Shown here in pieces: positions 18,192-27,346 of a stretch of DNA of 64,000 nucleotides (the first letter of the stretch is position 1; each line of letters starts with the position of its first letter). Location of the stretch: contig NZ_BOOH01000051.1 in assembly GCF_016863135.1 (NCBI RefSeq), positions 62,001 to 126,000 of the forward strand, given 5' to 3'. This DNA is from Planobispora longispora (lineage in GTDB: Bacteria > Actinomycetota > Actinomycetes > Streptosporangiales > Streptosporangiaceae). Under the pieces are notes generated by a model, which did no database searches, was not told the DNA's origin, and saw only the letters and a program-made list of their open reading frames with translations. The translations under genes were made by a program, and so were the position numbers.

Positions 18192-19487
18192 ATGGTGGTT
18201 CCCTCCCCGCTGCTCCGGCGCCTCCGCACGGTGTCGAAGACCGACCTGTCGATCGGCCTGTCGATCATCGTTCTCGGGACGTTCGAGGCGTTCACGGTCG
18301 CGGCCGGGTACGGCGCGGCCGAGACGCCCGAGCTGTGGTGGATCGGCCAGGCCCTGGTCACCGGCGTCCTCGTCTGGTTCCGCCGCAAGGCGCCGGTCGC
18401 GGTCTTCATCCTCATGATCCTCGCCCAGTACGCCTGGCACCGGCAGGGCTACGAGAACTGCCAGGTCTGGCAGCTCTTCTCCCTCCTGCTCGTCTTCCAC
18501 ACGGTCGGCGCGGAGCTGCCCCTCCGGCCCGGCCTGGCCTGGGCGGTCGCCGGCGTCCTCGTCTTCGGCTCGGGCGCGGTGGACCACCGGTGGCTCCCGC
18601 TGGAGGAGGTCACCTTCCTGACCATGATCTTCAGCGCCGCCTACCTCACCGGTCTGGCCCTGCACGCCCACGCCGCCCGGACCCGTCGCCTGGCCGAGCA
18701 CGCCGTACGGCTGGAGCGTGACAGGGAGCGCCGCGCCGCCGAGGCCGTCGCCGAGGAACGGGCCCGCATCGCCCGGGAGCTCCACGACGTCGTCGCGCAC
18801 AGCGTGAGCATGATGGTGATGCAGGCCGGGGTGCTGCGCCGCCGGGGCGGAGGGGACGAGAGCGCGCTGCTCGGCATCGAGCGCTCGGGCCGGGAGGCCG
18901 TCGAGGAACTGCGCGTCATGCTCGGCGCGCTGCGCATGCCGCTGGAGGAGTCCATCCCCCAGGCCGGGCTGGACCAGCTCGCCGTCACGGTCTCCACGCT
19001 CGCCTCCTCGGGGCTGCGGGTCGCGATGGAGGTGACCGGCGAGCCCGTACGGCTCCCGCCGGGCCTGGATCTGTCCGCCTACCGCATCGCGCAGGAGGCG
19101 CTCACCAACGCCGTCAAGCACGCGGGCGGCTCCGCCATCTCAGTCCGCGTCGCCTACCACGACGACTCCGTCGAGCTGGAAGTCTTGGACGAGGGCGGCG
19201 GCGTCCCGTCCGGACTGTCGACCGGCAACGGCCTCATCGGCATGCGTGAGCGCGCCGAGCTGTTCGGCGGCGCCTTCGACGCGGGCCCGCGAGCCGGAGG
19301 CGGCTTCCGGGTCCGCGCGCGCCTGCCGATCTCCCGGGGGTTCTCGTGTCGACGTGACGCCCGCGGCCTGCTCCCGGGGCCCGTCCGGCGGAAGGAAGGC
19401 CGGTGGCGTGCGGACGGGCCGGCAGCGCCCCGGGCATCGGCGTCACGCATTCCGCAGCCGGTATTTCGCACAGAGTTTTCACAGTAG
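18192..19487 (+). CDS. Sensor histidine kinase, NarL/DesK type (HisKA_3)
   Basis: The protein has 431 residues. Four or five transmembrane segments occupy residues 20-160, with no large external domain. A coiled linker leads to the HisKA_3 dimerisation motif ARIARELHDVVAHSVSMM with phospho-acceptor His198. An HATPase domain follows, with N-box AYRIAQEALTNAVKHA and a GNGLIGMRERAELFGG lid. The last roughly 45 residues, after the RARLPIS strand, are basic and Pro-rich and unlike the family; the frame may simply run past the ancestral end. A -10-like TATGAA lies near 18157. The response regulator follows after 55 bases. Confidence 0.9.
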   Translation: MVVPSPLLRRLRTVSKTDLSIGLSIIVLGTFEAFTVAAGYGAAETPELWWIGQALVTGVLVWFRRKAPVAVFILMILAQYAWHRQGYENCQVWQLFSLLLVFHTVGAELPLRPGLAWAVAGVLVFGSGAVDHRWLPLEEVTFLTMIFSAAYLTGLALHAHAARTRRLAEHAVRLERDRERRAAEAVAEERARIARELHDVVAHSVSMMVMQAGVLRRRGGGDESALLGIERSGREAVEELRVMLGALRMPLEESIPQAGLDQLAVTVSTLASSGLRVAMEVTGEPVRLPPGLDLSAYRIAQEALTNAVKHAGGSAISVRVAYHDDSVELEVLDEGGGVPSGLSTGNGLIGMRERAELFGGAFDAGPRAGGGFRVRARLPISRGFSCRRDARGLLPGPVRRKEGRWRADGPAAPRASASRIPQPVFRTEFSQ

Positions 19488-19542
19488 AGGAGGAGGCGCT
19501 TCCTCCCGGGCGTGAACGCCGGGGTCTCGCGCCGGTAACCAG

Positions 19543-20208
19543 ATGAACACTATCCGCATTGTGATCGCCGACGACCAGGCGATGGTCCGCGCCGGGCTCC
19601 GGCTCGTCGTGGAGAGCGAGCCCGGCATGGAGGTGGTCGGCGAGGCCCCGGACGGGCTGGAGGCCCTGGCCGTGGCCCGCCGCACGCGCCCGGACATCGT
19701 GCTGATGGACATCTCCATGCCCCGCATGGACGGCCTCACCGCGGCCCGGCAGCTGCTCGACCAGCCGGACCCGCCCAAGGTGGTCATGCTCACCACCTTC
19801 GACACCGACGAGAACCTCTACGCCGCCCTGCGCGCGGGCACCAGCGGCTTCCTGCTCAAGGTCTCCCCGCCCGAGCAGCTGGTGGAGGCCATCCGCGTGG
19901 TGGTCGGCGGCGACGCCCTGCTGGACCCGGCGGTGACCACCCGCGTGATCGCCTCCTTCGCCGGCCACCACGAGCCCGCGCCCCCGCCCCAGCTCGCCGA
20001 GCTGACCCCGCGCGAGCTGGAGGTGCTCCGGTTCCTGGCCCGCGGCATGACCAACGCCGAGATCGCACGCGAGCTCTTCGTCGGCGAGGCCACGGTCAAG
20101 ACCCACGTGGCGCGGGTGCTGATGAAGCTGCACCTGCGGGACCGGGCCCAGGCGGTGGTGTTCGCCTACGAGTCGGGCGTGGTGCGCCCGGGCGCCGCCG
20201 TCGGGTAG
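19543..20208 (+). CDS. Response regulator, NarL/FixJ family
   Basis: This is the cognate regulator of the adjacent kinase, 221 residues. The receiver domain has the acidic pair Asp10/Asp11, phospho-acceptor Asp56 in IVLMDISMP and a Lys in GFLLKVS. The LuxR-type helix-turn-helix near the C-terminus reads LTPRELEVLRFLARGMTNAE onward, with ATVKTHVARVLMKL as recognition region. Genes of this type commonly control neighbouring transporters, but none is adjacent here, so its targets are unknown. A strong hairpin follows. Confidence 0.92.
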   Translation: MNTIRIVIADDQAMVRAGLRLVVESEPGMEVVGEAPDGLEALAVARRTRPDIVLMDISMPRMDGLTAARQLLDQPDPPKVVMLTTFDTDENLYAALRAGTSGFLLKVSPPEQLVEAIRVVVGGDALLDPAVTTRVIASFAGHHEPAPPPQLAELTPRELEVLRFLARGMTNAEIARELFVGEATVKTHVARVLMKLHLRDRAQAVVFAYESGVVRPGAAVG

Positions 20209-20235
20209 CCGCCGGAGCGGCCGGGCGCCGCCGCG

Positions 20236-20275
20236 CCGCGGCCCGGCCTCCCCGTCCGGAAGGGCCGGGCCGCGG
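20236..20275. terminator. Strong bidirectional hairpin terminator
   Basis: CCGCGGCCCGGCC (20236-20248) and GGCCGGGCCGCGG (20263-20275) are perfect 13-bp inverted arms around a 14-base loop. The hairpin sits between the ends of two convergent genes. It lacks a T-run, as is usual in very GC-rich actinomycetes. Confidence 0.7.
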
Positions 20276-20294
20276 CACGACGGCGGAATCGTGA

Positions 20295-20987
20295 TCAGAC
20301 GGCGGGCGTCACGGCCTGCGGCGCGGTACGGGCGGCCGGGTAGTGGGAGATCCACTCCTCGCGGCTCATCCGGAGCATCCTCACGCCGAGCCAGCCCAGC
20401 GCGACCACCGGGATGCCCCAGAGCACCACGGTCGCCGGGCCGTACGGAACCGCCATCGAGCCGCCGTAGCCGATCGCCAGGACGAGCGGGACCCACCAGT
20501 GGGCGAACCCGGCCCGCCAGACGCCGACCGCCAGGACCGGCATGCCGAAGATGGCGAAGAAGATCCAGGGCATCTGGAAGCCGAAGACGACGCCGGGCAG
20601 GTTCACCATCTCGTCCATGATGCGGGTGGCCTCCTCGGGCGCGTAGTGCTTGCCGAGCCACCACTCCACCGGGTCGGCCATGAGAAGGCCCGAGGCGTTG
20701 ATGTAGCCGAGGATGACGAGCGGGCCCGCGATGTGCCCGAAGACCGTCGCGCGGCGGCGCATCACGTGCAGCAGGCCGAGGGCCGCCAGGGCCATCAGCA
20801 GATACGCCCAGTGGTACATGACCGACTGGACCTGGGCGAGGGCGGGGTCGTCGCCGAAGCTGACCGCCTCGCGCTCGTCGCCCCAGGTGCCGGGATCGAG
20901 GATGACGGCGATCGCCTGGAGCAGCGGGGCGACGATCAGCAGCACGCCGGAGGCGACGCGCCGGAAGTCGGCGGAGTCCTTGAACAT
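20295..20987 (-). CDS. Multi-pass membrane protein of unknown function
   Basis: The 230-residue protein has six or seven hydrophobic segments, beginning at SGVLLIVAPLLQAIAVIL and ending at GIPVVALGWLGVRML, with a short cytoplasmic tail. Loops contain acidic stretches such as EWWLGKHYAPEEATRIMDEM. I do not recognise a specific family. It is monocistronic between a convergent two-component system and the divergent gdhA gene. The start codon lies behind AAGGAACCCCC on the minus strand. Confidence 0.75.
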   Translation of the reverse strand: MFKDSADFRRVASGVLLIVAPLLQAIAVILDPGTWGDEREAVSFGDDPALAQVQSVMYHWAYLLMALAALGLLHVMRRRATVFGHIAGPLVILGYINASGLLMADPVEWWLGKHYAPEEATRIMDEMVNLPGVVFGFQMPWIFFAIFGMPVLAVGVWRAGFAHWWVPLVLAIGYGGSMAVPYGPATVVLWGIPVVALGWLGVRMLRMSREEWISHYPAARTAPQAVTPAV

Positions 20988-21152
20988 GCGGGGGTTCCTT
21001 GCTGTGCGGAGACCTGAGCTGGCCTTATGCCGAGGAAGGTAGTCCGCGGCACCGCATCCGGTCGTCCGCCGCGGGGCGGACCCGGCGTCCCCCCGCGGAG
21101 GTAAGGGCTGTTCGCCCGGGGGTGATGAAAAGCGCGTCGGCCTGTTCTCATA

Positions 21153-22542
<1,390 letters not shown>

Positions 22543-22577
22543 GGAGGCCGAGCCGGGCACGGGAATCGATGACCATG

Positions 22578-22633
22578 GCGATGGTGCAGGATCCGCGCGT
22601 GATCGCGCACCATCGCTGTGATCGATGGTGCGC
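22578..22633. terminator. Mutually exclusive hairpins after gdhA
   Basis: GCGATGGTGC (22578-22587) pairs perfectly with GCACCATCGC (22607-22616). The same middle segment extended, GCGCACCATCG (22605-22615), also pairs perfectly with CGATGGTGCGC (22623-22633). The two stems cannot form together. The element lies between convergent genes and most likely ends transcription from both sides. Confidence 0.6.
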
Positions 22634-22663
22634 TCTCCCGACGGGCCGTACGGCGCCGCCCGC

Positions 22664-23644
22664 TCAGGGGGCGACGGCGCGGCGGAGGCCGGTGAGCGAG
22701 GCGGCCAGGAGGCGGGTGCGGCCGGTGGACTCGGCGTAGTCGGCGAGGGCCGCGCACAGGAACACCGCCAGCACGCGCGCGGCCGTCTCGCGTTCGGGGC
22801 CGGGCGGGCGCCCGTAGGCCGACAGCAGCGCCGTGCGGGCCGCTCCCGAGAAACCCGAGTAGGCCAGCGAGAGGTCCACCGCGGGGTCGGCCAGGCAGAG
22901 GTCGCCCCAGTCGATGACGCCGGTCGCCCGGCCGTCCGGGCCGACCAGCAGGTGGCGCAGGTGCAGGTCGCCGTGGACGACCGCGGCGGGGCCGGGCGGC
23001 GGATCCGCCTTCTCTCCCTCGGCGAGGAGCCGCTCGACGGCCGGGTCGGGTTCCCACGTGCCGCGCCGGGCGAGCCTGTCCAGCCGCTCACGGGCCATCG
23101 GCGCCCGGACCCCGGGATCGCCCCGGCGCATCGGGTCGGCGGGCAGTCCGGAACCCGCCTCGGCGACCAGACGCGGATCGTGCAGGGCGCGCAGGAACGC
23201 GCCGAGATCGGCGGCGGCCCGCACCCGCCCGGTCTCCGGGAGATCGGCCTCGGCCAGTTCCCCGCCGGGGATCAGTTCCGCGCCCCAGAAGGGCCACGGG
23301 TAGAGGCCGCCGGGACGCCCGATGCGCGTGGGGACCGGCAGGGCCAGGGGAAGCGCCGGCGCGAGGGCGGACAGGGTCGCGATCTCCCGTTCGACGCCGG
23401 GCAGCGCGACGGCGCGGCGCGGGAACCGGAACACCCACCGCTCGCCGACGAGGTGGACCGTGTTGTCCCAGCCGGTGGCCAGCAGCGTGACCGGCGCTCC
23501 GCGGAGATCGGGAAACTGCTCGCCCACGAGCGCCGCCGCGTCGGCCTCCCCGACGTCGTGCTCGGCGGCCCACTCCGCCGCGGGCTCGTCTCCCCGTTCG
23601 TCGCTCGTCACGGCCGTCACGTTATCGCGTGCGATCGGTGTCAC
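22664..23644 (-). CDS. Aminoglycoside phosphotransferase (APH) family kinase
   Basis: This is a protein-kinase-fold small-molecule kinase of up to 326 residues. Motifs are GWDNTVHLVGERWVFRFPRR (ATP loop and Lys), VVHGDLHLRHLLV (Brenner motif with catalytic Asp) and GVIDWGDLCLADPAVDLS (metal-binding Asp). The family includes aminoglycoside, homoserine and fructosamine kinases, so antibiotic resistance should not be assumed. The start is uncertain: GTG 23644 lies in a duplicated sequence, and GTGs at 23620 and 23611 are alternatives, the last 9 bases after a GATAAC -10-like box. The upstream ATPase gene ends 18 bases away. Confidence 0.82.
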   Translation of the reverse strand: MTPIARDNVTAVTSDERGDEPAAEWAAEHDVGEADAAALVGEQFPDLRGAPVTLLATGWDNTVHLVGERWVFRFPRRAVALPGVEREIATLSALAPALPLALPVPTRIGRPGGLYPWPFWGAELIPGGELAEADLPETGRVRAAADLGAFLRALHDPRLVAEAGSGLPADPMRRGDPGVRAPMARERLDRLARRGTWEPDPAVERLLAEGEKADPPPGPAAVVHGDLHLRHLLVGPDGRATGVIDWGDLCLADPAVDLSLAYSGFSGAARTALLSAYGRPPGPERETAARVLAVFLCAALADYAESTGRTRLLAASLTGLRRAVAP

Positions 23645-23675
23645 GCGCGCGGCCGATCGGTGTCACGCGTGCGGC
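23632..23675. repeat. 22-bp tandem duplication across a gene junction
   Basis: A 22-base unit beginning CGATCGGTGTCACGCG is repeated head to tail (23632-23653 and 23654-23675) with one C/T difference. It spans the end of the ATP-binding protein gene and the start region of the APH-family gene, duplicating a potential GTG start. Confidence 0.8.
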
Positions 23676-24118
23676 GCCCCCGGGACGGGGCACGCGTCGA
23701 GGGCGCACCACACGGTGCGTCCCAGGATGCCGCGGTCGCGCACGCCCCAGCGCCCCTGGGAGAGCTCGCGGACGATGGCCAGGCCGCGGCCGCACTCCGC
23801 GTCGTCCGGCACGGCGTCGAAGACACGCGGCCAGGAGGATTCTCCGCCCGGGTCGGTCACCTCCAGGAAGAGGAGATTCTGCACACGGGTGAGCGTGAGC
23901 ACGATCAGGTCGCCCGTGCTGCCGCGGCCGGTGTGCACGGCTGCGTTGGTGACGAGTTCGGAGGTCGCCAGCCGTACGTTCTCGTAGGCCCTGTGATCCG
24001 CGCCGATCCACTCCCGCACGCAGGCGCGGGCCTTCGCGGTGGACGCGGGCTCGAAAGCCAGACAGGCCTCCCCGAGGATCTCGGCCTCGACGCCTTCAGG
24101 AACGATTACCGAATTCAT
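23663..24118 (-). CDS. ATP-binding regulatory protein (RsbW-like HATPase)
   Basis: This 151-residue single-domain protein has a GHKL ATPase fold of the anti-sigma/RsbW type. The N-box is ENVRLATSELVTNAAVHTGR, the G1 box EVTDPGG, and the lid GRGLAIVRELSQ. Small HATPases of this kind are very numerous in actinomycetes, often beside an HTH (DUF5753) gene and a DUF397 gene as here. It lacks a dimerisation domain and probably acts by protein binding rather than as a sensor kinase. It is divergent from the HTH gene across 136 bases. Confidence 0.85.
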   Translation of the reverse strand: MNSVIVPEGVEAEILGEACLAFEPASTAKARACVREWIGADHRAYENVRLATSELVTNAAVHTGRGSTGDLIVLTLTRVQNLLFLEVTDPGGESSWPRVFDAVPDDAECGRGLAIVRELSQGRWGVRDRGILGRTVWCALDACPVPGAPHA

Positions 24119-24254
24119 GGATACCTGCTCGGTGGCCGGTTTTCTGATTTGTGTTTCGAGGATGGCACTATGCGGCTACCGTCTGTATCGGAATGACCAC
24201 AGCCCATGTTCAACGCTTTCTGTGAAACCACCGGTGAAACGGAGGTGGCAGGTG

Positions 24255-25088
24255 ATGCCGAAGCCCAGAGAGCTTGACCCCAGCACCTCGCCGATTGCCT
24301 TTTTCGGCTATGAGCTGCGGCGGCACCGGCAGGAGGCGGGGCTGACCCAGTCGAAGCTGGCCAGCAGGGCGGGGTTCGCGCTGGGCACGATCTCGATGGC
24401 GGAGACCGGGCGACGGCCCCCGACGGAGGATTTCGCACGGCGGTGCGACGAGGCGCTGGGGGCCGACGGCGCCCTCATCCGCATCAAGGAGATGATCGAC
24501 AACGTCTCGGCCCGGCTGCCCACGTGGTTCCGGCCCTGGGCGGAGATCGAGCAGACCGCCGAGAGCCTGCGCACGTGGGAGCCGCTCATCGTGCCGGGCC
24601 TGCTCCAGACGGAGGACTACGCGCGGGTGCTCTTCAGCGGCGAGCCCCGCGCGACGGCCGGGGGAGTGAAGCGGGACGTGGCCGCCCGGATGGAGCGCCA
24701 GCGCATCCTGGAGCGGGAAGATCCGCCCATGCTCTGGGTCGTCGTCGACGAGGGTGTGCTCGGCCGCCGCATCGGTGACGACGCCGTCATGGCCGCGCAG
24801 CTCGACCACCTGCTCGGAGTGGCCCGCCTGCCGCACGTCACCCTCCAGGTGCTGCCCTTCGAGGCGGGCAGCACCGTCGGGCTGCTCGGCGGGTTCGCCA
24901 TTGCGCAGGTCCGGGGCTTTGCCAATACTGTTTACATGGAGTCGGCTGGCCAGGGTCAGGTCACCGACCGGCCCGACGACGTGGCGGATATCACGACCAA
25001 ATACGAGGCGATCCGCGCCGAGGCGCTTCCTCAGCGGGCTTCGCTGGCGCTCATTCGGGAGATGAAGCAGCGATGGATCGGGAACTGA
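24255..25088 (+). CDS. XRE-family HTH regulator with DUF5753 (Scr1-like)
   Basis: The 277-residue protein has an N-terminal helix-turn-helix (YELRRHRQEAGLTQSKLASR, then TISMAETGRRPP) and a DUF5753 domain starting near TWFRPWAEIEQTAESLRTWE and including VPGLLQTEDYARVLF. This class is highly expanded in Streptomyces-like genomes and pairs with DUF397 proteins. The ATG at 24255 follows GGAGG; GTG 24252 is a close alternative. The frame stays open to 24039 but lacks motif support there. It overlaps the DUF397 gene by 16 bases. Confidence 0.9.
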   Translation: MPKPRELDPSTSPIAFFGYELRRHRQEAGLTQSKLASRAGFALGTISMAETGRRPPTEDFARRCDEALGADGALIRIKEMIDNVSARLPTWFRPWAEIEQTAESLRTWEPLIVPGLLQTEDYARVLFSGEPRATAGGVKRDVAARMERQRILEREDPPMLWVVVDEGVLGRRIGDDAVMAAQLDHLLGVARLPHVTLQVLPFEAGSTVGLLGGFAIAQVRGFANTVYMESAGQGQVTDRPDDVADITTKYEAIRAEALPQRASLALIREMKQRWIGN

Positions 25089-25276
25089 ACGAGGCTGTGT
25101 GGGTGAAGTCGCCGTTCTCCGGCGGCAACGGTGGCAACTGCGTGGAGATAGCCAAGCTGTCGGGCGGGCGGGTCGGCGTCCGTGACAGCAAGGATCGATC
25201 TGGTCCGGCACTGGTGTTCACTCCGTCCGAGTGGACCGCTTTCACCCGCTGGGTCCGTACGGACGACACGGTCTGA
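25073..25276 (+). CDS. DUF397 small protein
   Basis: The protein has 67 residues. It shows the DUF397 pattern WVKSPFSGGNGGNCVEIA, then VGVRDSKDRSGPALVFTPSE and a final W-containing helix. DUF397 proteins are encoded next to DUF5753 regulators and have been proposed to act as small partners of them, in an arrangement resembling toxin-antitoxin pairs. The 16-base overlap with the regulator gene supports coupled translation. Confidence 0.92.
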   Translation: MDRELNEAVWVKSPFSGGNGGNCVEIAKLSGGRVGVRDSKDRSGPALVFTPSEWTAFTRWVRTDDTV

Positions 25277-25346
25277 GCGGGTGCCGTACGGCCGCGCGCC
25301 GGGACGGCGCGCGGCCGTGCCGATGAGACCCACGGGGGAGGGACGG

Positions 25347-25463
25347 TCAGCGCGTTTCCATCCAGACGCTGACGATCTGGTGGTGGATGACGATGGCGTC
25401 GGAGGCCGTCCCGGCGACCGGGGCGGTCGCCGAGACGAGCGCCGCCCGTCTTCTCGTGTTCAT
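25347..25463 (-). CDS. Small 38-residue protein of unknown function
   Basis: An unlisted short gene on the minus strand starts at ATG 25463, with GGGAGG exactly 6 bases upstream, and ends at TGA 25347. The product starts MNTRRRAALVSATAPVAG and ends VIHHQIVSVWMETR. The N-terminus is basic and then Ala-rich, followed by a His-His and a Trp. A second ATG 4 bases upstream in another frame is too close to the ribosome site. I do not recognise the family. An AT-rich near-palindrome 87 bases upstream may be its operator. Confidence 0.5.
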   Translation of the reverse strand: MNTRRRAALVSATAPVAGTASDAIVIHHQIVSVWMETR

Positions 25464-25549
25464 GCATGACCTCCCGGGGGTGGAGATGTCGTGTGCATGG
25501 CTGCCGGAGCCCGGCGGCCAGGTCGCCGCAGCGACTGGCGCTTATTTCA

Positions 25550-25564
25550 TAAGAAACTTTCCTA
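25550..25564. promoter_or_regulatory. AT-rich near-palindrome, probable operator
   Basis: TAAGAAACTTTCCTA (minus strand TAGGAAAGTTTCTTA) is a near-perfect palindrome with 7-base arms and one mismatch, inside a markedly AT-rich stretch (25541-25576). Related TTAGGAAAGTTTCCTAA-type boxes occur upstream of some actinomycete secreted-enzyme genes, to my recollection. Here the nearest downstream gene is the 38-residue minus-strand gene. Confidence 0.45.
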
Positions 25565-25701
25565 AAAATTAACCTAGTCACACCTCTGTGGCGTCGTCAA
25601 CACTCTGGTGCGCCCGGAGCGGGAGGTCCGGTGAGCCGCGGCCGGGGCGTCGGAGGCGTGCGGCGGTGCGGAGACGGGACGGGGCCGCGGCACGGCGTGC
25701 G

Positions 25702-25754
25702 TGTGAAATGGCGTGGCCGCGACGGGGCGAGGTTGTGAAACGGCGCGGCCGCGA
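25702..25754. repeat. 21-bp imperfect direct repeat
   Basis: TGTGAAATGGCGTGGCCGCGA (copy 1, 25702-25722) recurs at 25734-25754 with two differences, at a 32-base period. It lies in a stretch (25577-25990) where I see no convincing gene: reading frames are open on both strands but lack ribosome sites and recognisable motifs. Confidence 0.6.
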
Positions 25755-25770
25755 TATCCCGGCGCACGAA

Positions 25771-25809
25771 GGCCGGGCGCCCCGGAAGAATCTCCGGGGA
25801 CGCCCGGCC
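25771..25809. terminator. Strong hairpin, probable terminator
   Basis: GGCCGGGCG (25771-25779) pairs with CGCCCGGCC (25801-25809), and CCCGG (25781-25785) pairs with CCGGG inside it, closing an AAGAATCT loop region. It lies about 180 bases past the end of the secreted-protein gene on the minus strand and would stop that transcript. Confidence 0.5.
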
Positions 25810-25990
25810 CTCGTGGTCGGGAATGATCGGCGGTTCGGCATCGGCGGCCATGCGATGAACGCGTCGACGCCCTCTCCGCTCCCGGACGGTGAAACCGGAA
25901 TGCGCGATCGGAATGCGCGATGGAGCGCATTCCGCAATGCGTCCTCCGGAATCATCCGCCGGGAATCAATTCACGAACGAGACTTCAGGC

Positions 25991-26389
25991 TTATCGGAAA
26001 TCGCCGTCCGTCTGGATGCGGACGCTCGCGAACACGTTCGTCGTGCCGTTGTTCTTCGCGCAGACCGCGTAGAACCCGGGTCCCTGGAACGTGCCGCCCG
26101 AGCTGCGGCCCTCGGTCTGGTAGAAGGTCGAGTTGTCGTCGGTGGAGCTGAGCAGGGGGCCCAGGTCGCCGAAGCTCGGCGACGGACCCCGGACGGCGAA
26201 GCGGACACCGGGGAACCGTGCGGTGCCCGTGGTCCGGTACTTGTCGGAGGCGTACTGCTGAACGCAGATCCGTTCGCCGGGGACCAGCGTCTTGGAGACG
26301 TTCTGCTCCGCCAGGGCGGCCGTCGCACCCCCGAAGAGAACCGTCGCGACGCCTGCGGTGACGATCGCTCCGGTTACCAGCTTCCGCAT
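25991..26389 (-). CDS. Small secreted protein of unknown function
   Basis: The 132-residue product has a clear Sec signal peptide (MRKLVTGAIVTAGVATVLFG, cleavage after TAALA near residue 27). The mature part of about 105 residues is beta-rich looking and has two Cys residues (GERICVQQY and YAVCAKNN) likely to form a disulfide. It contains several NGTT/TDDNS-like turns. I recognise no family. The ATG follows GGGAGG. The upstream region (26440-26520) is unusually AT-rich, consistent with a strong or specially regulated promoter. Confidence 0.8.
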   Translation of the reverse strand: MRKLVTGAIVTAGVATVLFGGATAALAEQNVSKTLVPGERICVQQYASDKYRTTGTARFPGVRFAVRGPSPSFGDLGPLLSSTDDNSTFYQTEGRSSGGTFQGPGFYAVCAKNNGTTNVFASVRIQTDGDFR

Positions 26390-26714
26390 GGATGAACCTC
26401 CCGTTCTTCACGGCCGGGCCGGTCCCGTGCCGTATTGCCGCGGATTCGCGGGGAGTATGACGGGCGGATGAAGATTAGTTTTTAACAGTATTGATCCATA
26501 TTTTTCGTGAATTCTGGAAATGGAGCTCCCGGTCTGCGTGGAGCAGGGGTGCGGGTCATTTCAGCGATAGTGCTATCGCCGAATAAATGGGTGTGATCCC
26601 GTTATGTCGCCATGGTCGCCCGCACCTACGCGCATGACGGCCGCCCGCCGGGCCGCCCCGCCCCTTCACCACCTCGTAAGGTTTCGCCGTCCGCCCCGTG
26701 CCTACGCTTGACCC
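26390..26714. other. Intergenic region with AT-rich promoter and 16-bp palindrome
   Basis: This 325-base divergent gap holds an AT-rich tract (26470-26520) facing the secreted-protein gene. It also holds GCGATAG-TG-CTATCGC (26564-26579), a symmetric site with 7-base arms that looks like a TetR- or MarR-type operator. No gene is seen. The downstream lipoprotein gene has CTTGACC just before its GTG and may be leaderless. Confidence 0.5.
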
Positions 26715-27329
26715 GTGATCAGATCTCGTACGGCGGCCGCCCTCGCCGCGACCGCCCTGCTCGCCGCGGGATGCGGAGCCGGAATGGACGACACGGCCAC
26801 GCAGGCCCGCGGCGGTGAACCGTCGCCGGCGAGCACCGCGCCCGCCCCGGCCACCACGGCTCCTTCTCCCACGAGCGGCTCGGGGGAGCCACCCGAGCCG
26901 ACGGCGGCCTCGAAGGCGCCCGTCCCGGAGGCGCTGACGTTCACCGCCAAGACCCTGGACGGCAAGACCTTCGAGGGGGCCGGCCTGGCGGGCAAGCCGG
27001 TGGTCTTCTGGTTCTGGGCCCCGTGGTGCCCCAAGTGCCTGTCCGAGGCGCCCGCGGTCAAGGCCGCGGCCGGCAAGTACGGCGACGTCGCCTTCGTCGG
27101 GGTCGCGGGCCTCGACACCGAGCCCGCGATGAAGGAGTTCGTCCGGCGTACCGGGACCGGGAACATCGTGCAACTCTCCGACGAGAAGGGCGCGGTGTGG
27201 ACCAGGCTGGGCGTCAGCCAGCAGTCCACGTTCGTGTTCATGAAACCGGACGGCTCGACCGAGAAGGCCTCGGGCCCGCTCGACTCCGGCGAGCTGAACG
27301 GGCACGTCGAGAAGCTCCGCGCCGGATAG
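26715..27329 (+). CDS. Thioredoxin-like (TlpA/DsbE) lipoprotein
   Basis: The protein has 204 residues. A signal peptide with lipobox LLAAGC gives a membrane-anchored lipoprotein. A Thr/Pro/Ser-rich linker leads to a thioredoxin fold with active site FWAPWCPKC and a cis-Pro region (VSQQSTFVFMKPDG). It should exchange thiols or disulfides on the outer membrane face, like MPT53/DsbE-type proteins. GTG 26715 is the start. The gene is followed by ccdA after 17 bases, which would supply its electrons. Confidence 0.88.
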   Translation: MIRSRTAAALAATALLAAGCGAGMDDTATQARGGEPSPASTAPAPATTAPSPTSGSGEPPEPTAASKAPVPEALTFTAKTLDGKTFEGAGLAGKPVVFWFWAPWCPKCLSEAPAVKAAAGKYGDVAFVGVAGLDTEPAMKEFVRRTGTGNIVQLSDEKGAVWTRLGVSQQSTFVFMKPDGSTEKASGPLDSGELNGHVEKLRAG

Positions 27330-27346
27330 CGCCGGGACGGTCCCCG

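Noticed and set aside
22664-23644. APH-family gene as an antibiotic resistance determinant
   Set aside because: The family covers many metabolic kinases and nothing nearby points to an aminoglycoside substrate.
25578-25955. Overlapping 118-187-codon frames on both strands
   Set aside because: All are Arg/Pro-rich, lack ribosome sites and cross the direct repeat and the hairpin; the region looks non-coding.
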